A DNA stretch of 64,000 bases from Lineus longissimus (lineage: Eukaryota; Nemertea; Pilidiophora; Heteronemertea; Lineidae): contig NC_088316.1 of assembly GCF_910592395.1 (NCBI RefSeq), forward strand, positions 7,938,001 through 8,002,000, read 5' to 3'. The notes under the pieces are model-generated. The model did no database searches, had not been told where the DNA came from, and saw only the letters and a program-made list of their open reading frames with translations. Of the stretch, positions 42,015 to 53,640 are shown piece after piece; the first letter of the stretch is position 1; every line of letters starts with the position of its first letter. A program made the position numbers and the translations under genes.

Positions 42015-43000
42015 TTAGTATACACTATTTGGATGAGCTATTAGTATTATTTTATGGTCTGTCCATGTTGATTCTATTGTTGATGTTATAAGATTGGTTC
42101 GAGTGTAAAAGACCATGTCAATTTGTGAATCATATTCAGTTGTAACTTCGTTGATAAATTGTTCACATCCCAAAATATTAGAAACCCTTTGCAAATTCGT
42201 TTTTGCCATTTGAAATGTCGAAGTTGAAATCACCAACCACAAGTAGAGGTTTCGTAAGGTTTATTTCTGATGCAATTGTTTGAAGCTTTGCACACAATTC
42301 TGTAAATGAACATGAAGGCTCCTTGTACAGACAAATGATTTGGAGGAAGAGCATGGATTTTGACAGAGAAATGCAGGAGGCTTCAAAGTTAGCAGTTGAT
42401 ACATGTTGAACAGTGCAGAACTCGGCAAGAGATGACAATACATACATAGGTAAACCATGTGGTGGTCTCCTTGCAGTACTAAGACTAGTGTTTGTGCTAT
42501 TAAGTTGATCATTTCTGAATAGTTTATAATTTGGGATGTCAAAGGTATCATTGCTGTCAGTGGGAATGAGACGCGATTCTGCTATAAGAAGTATGTCTCC
42601 ACTCATCATATGGTAATCAGCAAGTATATCATTCAAATGAAGATTCAAAGGCCTTGTATTGTGAAAGATAACTTTCAGATAGTGTTCTCCAAGTGATGAT
42701 GGAAGAGTATAATTCAGTTTTATACACGATTTGGATCAGTAACAATTTTGTCTTCTTGCAAATTCAAAATGTACAAACCACTTATACTAGTGACTCTACT
42801 TAATGCAACATAATGGACATGGTTTATTTTTTTCTAAGTTAAGTCATGTCGACAACTACTTTTGATAGAGAGTATCCTTTTGCTGTTTTTGATCTTAATG
42901 GAAATTGAGTTCTAGTAACAGGTGTGTAACTTTTTCCACGATAAAATGTGCGCTTCACAGCAAAAATTGAAGTCCATTCTTTAGGAGTATCAGTTGAGAA
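42015..43000 (-). pseudogene. Helentron remnant: Pif1-type helicase end plus APE-type endonuclease
   Basis: Helentrons are rolling-circle transposons whose Rep-helicase protein carries a C-terminal apurinic-type endonuclease. Reading the minus strand from 43000: a segment RTFYRGKSYTPVTRTQFPL, then a damaged KVVVDM strand, then YVALSRVTSISGLYIL (helicase motif VI), ending near 42727. Next come VIFHNTRPLNLHLNDI, ILLIAESRL, LLVVGDFNFDI, SQIDMVF and WTDHKIILI, the Asn, Glu, Asp and Asp-His motifs of the endonuclease. At least three frame breaks occur (one in a run of seven A near 42830, one near 42725, one near 42200). The Rep domain and most of the helicase are missing, and the right edge is cut by the DIRS inverted repeat. 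Confidence 0.75.
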
Positions 43001-43315
43001 AATTTCCATTTCCTGTGGAAATGTCATTTTATTAGTTCATACCTACCCAGGTCAGACTTTTGCATGTGTACTCCATTCAGACACACCCGAGGAAGAAATA
43101 ATCTATTTATAATAGAAATCTCTTAGCTAGTTCGCTTAGCTACACCTAGGCGGCGCCCCTATACAGCCTCTGCCTCATGTGAGCCGCCATCACTAGTACT
43201 TATTACTCGAGCGCACCGAGTAAGTCCCGTTGCTGTGGGGACAGGCAGGGCGGGTAGTCTGACCTGGGTAGGTATGAACTAATAAAATGACATTTCCACA
43301 GGAAATGGAAATTTT
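42999..43315. repeat. 59-bp perfect inverted repeats at the DIRS 3' end
   Basis: 42999-43057 and 43257-43315 are exact reverse complements over 59 bases. A further piece of the same sequence (GTTCATACTCTACCCAGG, about 43323-43350) repeats 43037-43064 directly. This fits a right terminal repeat plus internal complementary region. Confidence 0.85.
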
Positions 43316-43719
43316 ATGTCGTTCATACTCTACCCAGGTCAGACTTTTGCATCGAATACCAACAACCAAAGGAAGGAGGGTAAACGGTGACTTACCATGT
43401 AGTGAAGTGATCTGTCTCCAAGCTGCGCAGCAGAACCCAACGGGTGAGACCAGGGGACACAGAGAAAGAATGCTTGGGGGAGACCCGGGCTAAAGGTCAA
43501 CAGGCCCTTTGACAACAAAGGGAAGCATAACTGGGAAAACCCATCCCTCAAAAGTCCTAGGCGGCTGAACCCTAGGACACCTGGACGGGGCGAACGCGCA
43601 GGCCCGAAGACCCGGCGACAGTCTATAGAACAACCCCCCCCCCCCCCGCTTAAAAAAGGAGGGAGGACAAGACAGCCAGCAGGAGAGAAAATTGACGAGT
43701 GGTCTAGGCAGGGAAACAC

Positions 43720-44850
43720 CTAGACCACGCGCTGAGCGGTGACAATTGGACCAAGAGACAGCATACCGTCTGTTAACCTGGAACAATCGCGCATATAATA
43801 CTGGGAGAATGTAGAGTGAGAACTCCACGTAGCCGCATCTAAAACCTCGTTCAGCGCCACTCCCTTATACTCGGCCCACGAAGTAGAAATGGCCCGAATC
43901 TCGTGGGCCGTAATGGCGCCTAGGCGACGAAACTCTGGAGAAACGAGTGTCATAGAATAGGCAATCCGGATGGTGGCCACCAACCATCTGGCGACCGTGG
44001 CTGCAGCTATCTCTCCAGTAAACCCCTCTCTATAAGACAAAAAGAGGCGCTTCCTGCCTAGGCGAACAGCAGGCTCCTTAGTCTTATTAGAATAGAACTT
44101 CAATGCCCGAACAGGACAGAGAGTTCTGTCCGGGAGGTCTCTAGAGACCGTAGCGGATAATGAGGAGATAAAAACCGGGCGCCTGGAGGTGTACGGCGCC
44201 TGGTTTTTAGCCAAAAAGCCTGGGACAAATTCTAGGACCGCGCCCCTCTAAGTGAAAGCCAATTTATCACTGGCTAAAGCATGGAGCTCAGACCGCCGCT
44301 GTGCCGTGGCCATAGCCACCAGGAAAACGGTCTTAAAGGTCAGATGTTTAAAATCTGCCTGATGCATGAGTTCAAATGGAAATTTCATGAGAGCCCTTAA
44401 GACCACCGAGAGGTCCCACTTGGGGGAGAGCTGAATGGAGCGAGGACGCTCCAAAGACATATTGCGAAGCAACGATGAAACAGCGTCATCCCAAGACGGT
44501 TGCCACGATTCAGTCAGCTTTAAGGTGACCGAAACGGCGGAGCGATAACCTTTCACTCCCTGAACCGAAAATTTCCTGACCGAGAATAGAAAATTCAAGA
44601 TGTCGAGGAAGTTGGGAAGAGAGGGAGCGACCAGAGAAACTCCGTGCTCCCGACACCAGTCTCGAAAGACAGCCCACTTGCTATCGTATGAATCAAGGGT
44701 AGACTGTCTCTGAGGTTGGGCGACTTTACGGATAACGTCTTCCGAAAAGCCTCTCTCTCGGAGGAAATACCTGACAGCCTCCAGGCGTGAAGCCTGTAAA
44801 AAGAAGGGTCTTGATGATAGACCCGGCTGATCGGGTGATAAAGCAGACGG
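43720..44850 (-). pseudogene. tyrosine recombinase of the DIRS element, one stop codon
   Basis: This integrase would insert the circular DNA copy. The minus-strand frame runs from about 44850 to TGA at 43720. It starts with an N-terminal SAM-like region (STLDSYDSKWAVFRDWC) and continues to the core: Arg in TAQRRSELHAL, His-x-x-Arg in AHEIRAISTSW, and Trp, His and Tyr in ATWSSHSTFSQYYMRD. All catalytic residues are present. One in-frame TAG at 44248-44250 interrupts it between the first Arg block and the rest. It overlaps the end of the RT/RNase H frame by about 250 bases, as is common in DIRS elements. Confidence 0.8.
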
Positions 44851-47390
44851 TCCCACGCCGGCAGGCGGCGGGGGTGATCCGTCCGCAGCTCCAGCAGAAC
44901 CGGGAACCAGGCCTGGTTCGGCCAGCACAGTGCTATCAGACAAAGTCTGACCCGTGAACTGGCCACCTTGTTGAGTACCAGTAGCAACAGAGGGGTTGGG
45001 GGGTATGCATAAGCATTGAGGCTGTCCCAGGAGGCCGATAGCCTGTCCACTCCCAAGGCCTCCCCGTCCAGAAGGGGTGAGTAGTACAGGGGGAACCTCT
45101 TGTTCAACCGAGTCGCAAACAAGTCCACGACCGGAGCATCCCACAGGGCCCCCAGGCGAGAGACCACCTCGCGATGGAGGGTCCACTCTGTCTGGACCAG
45201 ACGGTCGAACCTGGAAAGGGCGTCGGCCAAGATATTTCTCTTGCCGGGGATGTGACGGGGGAGGAGCTGGATATCCAAGCGGCGACAAAGCTGCAGGAGC
45301 TCCCAAGTGAGACGGCACAATGTGTCGGATCTCGTCCCCCCCTGTCTCCAAATATAAGCGACCACCGTCGAATTGTCGGAGAAAAGAGAAACCCTGTGAC
45401 CCCTCAGATGAGACGTGAAGGCCCTCACGGCCAGGATGACAGCCTGCATCTCGAGGATATTGATCGAAAGACGCGCATCCTCCTCTGACCACGTGCCCTT
45501 GGTGGTCAGGTCCCTTTCATTCAAATGAGCACCCCAACCATAAAGGGAGGCATCCGTGAAAAGGGACATCTGGGGCGACGGAGGGCTGAGCTGCACGCCG
45601 CGGAGGAGCTCGGTCTCCGAACCCCAGAAACTCCACACCTCCCCCAGGAGGGACCCCGGGATAAATATCCGCTGGTCGAGTCGAGTCGAGTCCGTGAATG
45701 GACGCCAACTCGACAGCAGGAGGAGCTGGAGTGGGCGCATATACAGGCGGCCGAAAGGAACCTGGTCCGCTGCCGAATTGAGCAGCCCCAGCAGCGACAG
45801 AAACTGTCGGGCTGTGGCGCTGTCCTGACGGCGAAAAATCCCGACCAAGGACCGAATCTTGCGAATTCGGTCCAGAGGGGGGACATCAGGCCCTCTCGTG
45901 TGCGAAATCGCACCAACACGAAGACATAATCCTGAGCTGCGTCCAGCTCGGATTTGTCCCAATTTAACAATCACCCTGCCTGTCTGGTTGTGACGAGCAG
46001 AAACTTTGCCTGCTTTCCCAGACGGCGATGAGCCTGGTGCCGTAGCAGCCAGTCGTCGAGATAGCAATGGAGCTTTAAGCCCATGGCGTGAAAAGGCGCG
46101 GCAAACGCCTTGACGACTGTTGTGAAAATCAGTGGAGCAGAGGCCAAGCCGAAAGGAAGGGCCTGAAACTGATAAACCTTTCCTTCGAAGAAGAAACGAA
46201 GGAAGGGCTGAAACTCTGGATGGACCGGGATGTGTAAATACGCGTCCTGAAGGTCCAGAGAGATAGCCCAATCGTTTGGCTGCACCGCGACCGCTACTGA
46301 CCTGGATGTCTCCATCTTGAAGCTGGGGACCCGGAGGAACCGATTCAGGTCGATGACCAGTCTCCACTTCCCCGACTTCTTGGGGACTAAGAAGACGTGG
46401 CTGTAAAAGCCCGGGGAGGAATGGTTGTCCACCAGCCTGACTGCCTGCTTCTTGGACACCCTGTCGGAGCATATCTGGCATGGGGGAGTCTTTTTGACAC
46501 CACCGGTCCCAGAAGTCTGCGAAGTGTCGCAGTCTGCCACCCACGACGCCAACTGTGGAGGCGCCACCTGGATGCGCAGGAGGAAGGACTAAAGAGTCAC
46601 TTGCGCTTGCCCCCGCGACCCTTCTCTTGGAAGGGACGCTTGGGCTGCCCGCCGCTCCCGCCCCTGCCTGAGGAGCGGTGGCACTTATTGGAGCGGCGAG
46701 AGGGAGTCGCAGCTTCTGCCTGCCCTTGGGGACGAAAGGAGGAGGAGCCACGCGAGGACGAGGGCCCACGAGGAGCCGACGAACCTCGGGGGTGTGGAGA
46801 CCCCAACTGTAGTCCCCTGCCCGCGGCCTGTGAATAGGAACGCGGATGGGGGCGGCCTGAGGAGTCGAGACTGACTCCATCAGACGATCAGATTGTGCCT
46901 GAGCACCCATGGTGTCAGGCAGGGAGCCATGGAACAAGAAAGGGCCACTCAATCGAGCGGTTCTTAATGCCCCCCCCCCCCCCAGAAACTGGGACCAGAC
47001 CGTGCTCAACCCCCCGATGAGCAGGTCACGGCGTTTTAGCACACCGTTAGCCGCCTGCTTAGCAGTCAGATCACTGGCATGCTGCAGGGACTGCTGGAGG
47101 GACATCGCGAGAACGCGCTGTTCCTCCGAGGCATCCGCGGCTAAAGACCTGGTATGGGCACACAGAGTCAGGTCGGCGTAAGATAACACCGCCTGGGTCT
47201 CCTTAGCCAGGGCCTCGTCATTCTTCGCATCCTTTAAGGCAGAAGAAGAGAGGACTTTAGGGGGTACAAAACCCGAAAGTTGGATGTCGTCCTTGAGGGG
47301 CGACAGTGAAACCGGGTCGGTTCCCGACGATGAGACCCGATAATAACCTGGCTGACTGCCATTGTTTTTGGTGATTGTGTACACGGCCAC
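44595..47390 (-). pseudogene. DIRS gag, reverse transcriptase and RNase H
   Basis: One minus-strand frame is open for 931 codons. Its first part is gag-like with Ala/Arg-rich segments, ending in GGRLRHFADFWDRWC, the entry to DIRS reverse transcriptase. Its last part holds RNase H (LFTDASLYGWGAH, INILEMQAVILAVRAF, SLFSDNSTVVAYI, IPGKRNILADALSR) and the post-RNase H region (VDLFATRLN). The RT fingers and palm between are read in a different frame (46567-45885): VFLVPKKSGKWRLVIDLN, SLDLQDAYLHIPV, YLDDWLL, with one TGA at 45971-45973. Return to the main frame occurs at a run of six C at 45887-45892 where seven would keep phase. A deletion of part of the fingers explains the first shift. Confidence 0.8.
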
Positions 47391-47467
47391 AATACATGCA
47401 ATATAGGCCTACATATGATACATTATTCGTGTTGTCTTTCAATTTGTACCGTGACACTTTGGACAAA

Positions 47468-50400
47468 ATGCCAGATCGTTGTGTTGCTGGTGGATGCAAC
47501 AATGTTGCAGACAAATGAAAAGGGATTATGATTCACCGTTTTCCCAAGGATGAACGAATTCGGGCACAGTGGGTGCGTTTTGTTGCATTTAAAAGGAAGA
47601 ACTTTTCGGCAACGAAACACTCGGTGCTCTGCTCTGGCCATTTCAACAGGGATTGTTATTTTCCCAATAGTATGCTTGTGACTGACGATAGTCAAGAAGC
47701 TGGATATCGTACAATAAGGTAAGCTTGTGATGTTGAATTGTCATTTGTATTGCATAACGATTGAGGTATTCAGACTATTGGTCTGGCTTGTTTGTCGTGG
47801 TTTGCCAAGGTCATGGTATGGACCGAGTCACCATTGTCATTGACATCATAGGCCTACATGATGTAGCACACATTGAGAAGGCTGTAGAATTAGCTTGCAT
47901 TGTGATTCTAGCAAAGCCAAAGGCCGATTGGCCTATTTCAATAGTTGGAGAATAAAAACTAACTAAAATTTCAAAATAGGCCTACTTAGCCAGGCCTGTG
48001 TGATGTATAGGCATAGTCTGATATCAACAACGGTCGAGTATCCGACTTTACACTTTAGGCCTAACCCCGCTCAATCCTGAAATAGTGAAACCTTTCAGTA
48101 GAACTCAGATGAGGTACATTGTATTCATTCAGCGATACAACCTGATCATTTCCTACCAGTACCCATTGATACACCTGGGTAGAGTGAGGAAAGTAAGGCC
48201 TTACCCAAATTCCCACGCCGCAGTGGGATTTAAACCATGGCTCATGTATTAAAATTCATGTACAGTGTTATATATTTCAGTGTATGGATGAAAAGTGATG
48301 ATGCCGTGCCAACAGTTTTTGATTCCGCCCAAACAAACAAAGCTTGTGGGCCTCCACCACCACCAAACACAGAAGAATCAAATTTGGTACCTCCTCCGAC
48401 TGGTTTGGCAAGGTCTGGCAGGAAATCACAGTATAGAGAACGAAAAGAGAGAATGAGTGTAAGAACCAGCTGGGAGCAATAATGCACATTTCGAGAAAAA
48501 ATGTTCTTTACTTGTGTAGGGAGGCAAATTTAACGCACAGGGGCAGTAAGAGAATTTGTCATCTCAGCACTGTTGCTGTTATAGCTGCCATTTCTGACTT
48601 TGAACTTGCTTGCAGGTGCTCCAATCAATGAAGCCCAGAACTCAGGATATCACCAATTCTACAGGGTGGTTATAAAATGATTTTAATTGATGTTGTAGAA
48701 TTATACTTGCCATTAGGATATTAGTAATTTTATCTATTTTACAGATTGTTTAAACCGTAATTAAAGAGTATAACGATCTTGTCTGCATCCCTGACGACAA
48801 TGATGAAATTCAGCCATCAGACCAGGAACACCAACCTGAACAAATTCAAATGGTTCTACCAGTTGCTGAGAGACTGAAGAAGCTTGTCCGCACCAAAGGT
48901 AAGTTTCTGATAGTAGGTCTAAGGATTTCATTTTACATTCTTGCCAATTGTTTATTTAAAACGGTTTATCTAAACTGTGGAACAACTAGGCTCACTAACT
49001 GGTGTTGGCTTCCACTATAGTTCCCCCATTTGCATGTGGATGGCTAAGACTTGGGTTTCAGTATTATGCCTCATATCAGATTTATGTGAATGTTATCATG
49101 GCAGTTATGTGTCAGCTCATCTTTTTTTCAGTTCAAATTGAAAGTTTTGCCCCAGTTCCATTCAGGAATGTGAGTTGCCAGGTGTCGCCAGATGCAAGTA
49201 ATATGGGGTGCCAGACAAAGAGGTACTTCAGATCCGAATCGGTGCAGTGTACCCTTATTGGTGACCAGTTCGTCCACATGCCTGCTGATCTACCAACTCA
49301 AACTTACACCAGCAGCAGTGCAGAAGCCACACCCATGCCTTCAACCCATCCTCCAGCACCAATTCCCGCCACTCCACCTCCCACACCAAGTAGCCCGACT
49401 GTACCATTGTCATCAACACCATATCCAAAGAGGAAACGAAATGAAAGTTTCACTGATGCTGATTTGGACCAGTCCTTTTCTTTCATTGACTGCCAAAAGA
49501 AGGATCCTACTTGGAACCCTAATATGTCTTTTGGAGAACAGTAAGTGGGTTAGGGTTGGCTTATACCAAAAATTCATAAGCCAACCTTATGAATTTTTGC
49601 TCACTGTAGTAGTAATGATAATTATAATAATGATATCATATAACTGGTATGTATACTAGCCCTCTTCCACAGTAGTTCATACGTGAGATTTTAGTAGGGA
49701 TCTTTTCCTGCCCGGTGTAAAAGACAACCTTTCAGTTTTCACTGCCCCTGAAAATGGTAATCATTGTCTATAATAAATAATATAAAAATTCCAAAATGTT
49801 CCCGCTTATTTTTAAGTGATGACTCCTACAACAGCCCCGATAATGGTGACAGTGAGTTTGTGAAGTTGTATGTTGTTTCGGAGAAGAAGCTCTTGCACCT
49901 CTTTAAGATCTGCCAGAAGTGTGGACATAGTGGAGCAGAGACAAATTTTTGCTTCAATGAATCGCACTCTTGTCAACATTTCTCAGCATTGTCTGAGTTG
50001 TGATGAAAATACAAGATGGAGTAGCCAGGAAATGATTGGGACTTATCCCTCAGGTAATATTTCTCTATCCACGGCACTTCTTTGTTCTGGCAGTATTCCC
50101 AGCAAAGCTGTCAGAATGTTAAAGTTTTGGGGTGTACAGGGTTTTACTATTCCGACATTCATCATGCATCAGCGCAAATTCCTAAACCAGGCTGTCCGCA
50201 ACTGCTGGGAGGATGAATACATCCGTGTACTGTCAAAGCTTGACGATAGTGTCCAACTTTCTGGTGATGCCAGGTGCGACTCAATGGGGCACTGCGCCAA
50301 ATACGGGAGCTACACCCTGCACAACACAACGGACAATGTTATAGTGTGCACAGATCTTGTGGTGGTAAGTTGGATCATGATATTTTTGCAGAAAAAATTC

Positions 50401-51698
50401 CCATATCGGGACCGTTCTGTTGTGTTTTGTAGATTGACACATATTGTTTTTTTCTTTGGCAGTCGACTGAACCTGACACAAAAAAGAGTGCAGCGATGGA
50501 AGTCTTAGGACTCTCACGCACTCTGGATTTCCTAGACGCAGCACTGCCACACCTAAAAATTGAGTTGACTACCGATGGTCACACAGGCGTAGCCAAACAT
50601 GTACGGGAAGAATGGCCTGGCAAGGTAACCCACTACCTTGACATATGGCATGTGGCAAAAGGTACAGTTAAATTTCATAGACAAACTTGATCTTGAAAGG
50701 ACAGGGCTACTCCATCTAATCAGACTGCTAGAATTAGTGACTGCATTTAAATTCATTGTTGTTTCAGGCATAAAGAAAAGGCTCGCGAGTTGGGCAAAAA
50801 AGACACCAGATGTGAAATGTTGGCAGAGGAGCATAATAAACCATTTGTATTGGAGTGCAGTGACTAGTAACCATGATGGTAGCTAGCCTGATTGTTGCAA
50901 AATGGTCCTCACTGGCAAACCACATTGTCAACTAGCACGAGCACGAAAATGAGTTGTTTCCAAGGTGTGCTCATGGAGCAATTACCCCAAGACGCTGGCT
51001 TGATCCAGGTAAATATAATTTCAATGTCATTGCCTGGCTGTCACATGGCAATTATTTCACCTGAAGTTTGTTGTCCATTTAATTGACCAATTGACATTTC
51101 ATTGTGAAATTGTAGATTTGTTCATTTCACGAAAAACAAAGACTCTGCATTGTAACATACTTAATTACAGCTGTACTTTACCTCATTTCAGCTTCAGAAG
51201 TATATGACATACTATGTCGGCAAATTCTACAGAACAAGGTCGTCTTGAAAGCTGTTTCAAGGTTGAGTTCAAATGGTCAAACATCTGGACTCGAAGGTTT
51301 CCACAGTACAATAAACCATTTTGCACCAAAAATGTACCACTTTGGGTACCAGGGGATGAAAAGCAGGTAAGACCGGACTTTACAAACTTTCATGACTTTA
51401 GAATTGATGGTTCTAACTGACATTTTTAGGATTTATCATACATGTATATATATTGGTAGTCTTTTTTTGACTTTTTTGGTACTATGCCCTTCAAAACAAT
51501 GCCTTTTAAAGGAGTTATACATTATACATTTGTTTTCCTTATGTTGTAGGCTAGAAATGGCTGCAATCCACTTCAATGAAAATGGCGGGAAAAATCAGAA
51601 GAAAACTCGTGATGGAAACCTGTCCTACAACATCAGGTACCCCAAAAGCCGTGGAGGCCAGTACATTGTGGTGCCAGTTCTGAACAACCCAACATATG
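47468..51698 (+). pseudogene. THAP-domain transposase gene, Kolobok-like, nine exons
   Basis: Predicted exons: 47468-47718, 48281-48458, 48745-48898, 49132-49540, 49817-50364, 50463-50661, 50768-51008, 51192-51366 and 51550-51698. Each has GT/AG borders and phases that fit. Exon 1 is a THAP zinc finger (MPDRCVAGGCNN, HRFP, VLCSGHF), finished by DAVPTVF in exon 2. Exon 4 is Pro-rich. Exons 5-9 form the DDE-type core: GDARCDSMGHCAKYG, TTDGHTGVAKH, LDIWHVAK, LEGFHSTINHFAPK, MAAIHFNEN. Defects: TGA at 47516, TAA at 48751, a one-base shift near 49940, a shift near 50885 and a TAG near 50932. The superfamily name rests on remembered motifs. Confidence 0.75.
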
Positions 51699-51841
51699 GT
51701 GAGACCATTGTACTAATTCAGAAGAAAACTCGTGATGGAAACCTGTCCTACAACATCAGGTACCCCAAAAGCCGTGGAGGCCAGTACATTGTGGTGCCAG
51801 TTCTGAACAACCCAACATATGGTGAGACCATTGTACTAATT
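51595..51841 (+). repeat. 123-bp exact tandem duplication of transposase exon 9
   Basis: The segment beginning CAGAAGAAAACTCGTGATGG at 51596 recurs at 51719 without a difference and includes the exon's donor site. 123 bases is 41 codons, so the reading frame is kept. Confidence 0.9.
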
Positions 51842-52468
51842 CAAATATTAACTTCAATTAAAGTAAAATTGTAGTCAGTCAAATGTGGTGACAGTACAGG
51901 TGTGGCTGGTTCGATTGTCCTATGGGAAAAGTGTCCAGCAGTTGCAGAACACACAAAACTAGATAGTGCAAATTATGATAGTGACATTCTTGTTTCCTTC
52001 TTGATGATAACCACGAGTTACATCATTTGACAGAGACTGAATCCATATTATATTAAGCAATGTTTGGAATAGACGAAACTGTTTGAAAATGCATGTACAA
52101 AGTATTGTTTGTAGTATTGTTTGTTTGGGGGGGGGGGGGTGGATTCAGAATTTGTGGTGTGTTATGTGTAAAGGATCTATTACATGGTTTTTGTTGCTAT
52201 ATTGTCTTTTTATGATAATTTGAACGCATGACAGTCAATGGTCTCATTAAGATGCAGATTATACAAAATTTGAACAAGTTGCCAACTAAGTGTTTTGTGC
52301 TACTGAAGCTGATATTTAAAATAACAGATCCCTTTTATATAACTCACACACACAGAATTCTGAACTCGCCCATTGTGGTCATTGCTTTTACTCAATGTCT
52401 ATGGCATCTTTGAATCCATCAAATTGAAAATTTTCTTCAAGTCCAGGTGGAGGGAAAAAGGCTCTAAT
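51842..52468. other. non-coding stretch
   Basis: No coding frame. A G run of 12 or so lies near 52129-52139. The final transposase exon may be missing or unrecognised here. Confidence 0.4.
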
Positions 52469-53640
52469 TTAGCTTACAGCACATGATGGAAGAACCACCG
52501 TTATGTCTTTTCCCAAGTAGCCGTAGCACCACCGCACTAACTGTCGATATGCTATATGGCGTAAACGTCGGTGTTTTGGTCCATTGCTGTGGGCATTTTT
52601 ACCATATTGTTGTCTGTATTGATACCAAGCTGTTTCCAGGACGTCTTCATTAATGCAGACTGAATTGAACCCTTTCTGTGCGGTGATACATGTTGGTGCG
52701 TTCTCATCTTCTGTTAACTTGGCTTGGTATTCATTGATATCCCGACAGCAGACGCACTTCGCCCTTGTATGTTGTACCTGGCAATTGTCACAGGTGCACC
52801 TGTAAAGATATATTGATGAAATTTATTATTTACTGCCTATACATTATATATGATATTAAATTTAGTTTTCTTTTTCAAAGTGAGTTTGTTCTGTTTTTTT
52901 TTCGGCCCTTCCTAATTTGCAGGGGCAGGCCTCAACCTCTAACCATGTGGTAGCACTGATTCATCTTATCATCAAGGGCCTATAGGGCTATACAATAGAA
53001 CTTCAATGAAGGCCACCCATGGGATTGCAACATTTTTCAGTTTAAATAAGATGTACCCTGTTTACAGGATTTAAATTGAATGAAAATATTGGCTATGGGA
53101 CTGAACTAATTGACCTTAGGCCAGTAAACAAGTAGGCTACTCTCTCAGAGCCTAGGCCTAGGCTGACAACATAACGATAGAAGATGGTCCTAGGCCTAAA
53201 TGGCCTAGGCCGTAGAGTAAACAGATGGAGGTTGAATGGCTGTTTTTACAGAGATCGCCTTTAATGTTTAAGGGAATTTCTACTTTACCCTAGCCCCATT
53301 ATAGGCCTAAAGGGCTAGGATTGTGAACTTGTGGAAATAGTATAAACTAGGATTTAGTAACTTACCAATTTTCAAGAACTGTATAATCAAGCTCTTCCAC
53401 ATGTTCACCAACTTCCATTGGTATTGGTAGTGGCTGATCCCTCTCTACTACATCGTCTGGTAGGGGTTCTGGCTCATACATATAAGGAGCTGTCCCAACA
53501 ATTTCATCATTAGGCCTATTGAATTCCCCATCTCCATGAGATTCATTCTCATCAAATACAAAGTCAAAATCACCACTGTCGGAGTCAGAAAAGTCAAAGA
53601 AATCAGATGAAGTATCACTCGAGGCACTATTGTCTTCCAT
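52469..53640 (-). CDS. P2X7 C-terminal (ballast-type) zinc domain protein, two exons
   Basis: Minus-strand exon 1 (53640-53366; start MEDNSASS in good context, ATAAACATGG) encodes an acidic Ser/Asp-rich region and a linker ending LDYTVLEN plus a split Trp codon. Exon 2 (52799-52469) follows an intron with GTAAG and TTACAG borders and reads WCTCDNCQVQH, AKCVCCRDINEY, CITAQKGFNSVCIN, then YRQLVRWCYGYLGKDITVV and LPSCAVS, stop. The Cys pattern and RW-GYLG-PSCAV series match the cytoplasmic zinc-binding C terminus of vertebrate P2X7 receptors. In invertebrates this domain often occurs without an ion channel. There are no defects, so it may be a working gene. An earlier ATG at 53730 is in frame. 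Function unknown. Confidence 0.8.

Larger units (their letters stand above)
42999..47390 (-). mobile_element. DIRS-type tyrosine-recombinase retrotransposon, 5' truncated
   Basis: On the minus strand the order is gag-like, reverse transcriptase, RNase H, then tyrosine recombinase in overlapping frames. It is followed by inverted repeats at 43257-43315 and 42999-43057. This is the layout of DIRS1-like elements, whose inverted termini and internal complementary region allow circle formation. No matching inverted repeat is visible near 47.4 kb and gag lacks its start, so the 5' end is lost. The insertion abuts Helentron sequence at the 3' end. Confidence 0.8.

Noticed and set aside
45525-46837. 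Several long plus-strand frames opposite the DIRS pol gene
   Set aside because: They lie on the antisense strand of GC-rich coding sequence, and the minus strand carries the recognisable RT and RNase H motifs.
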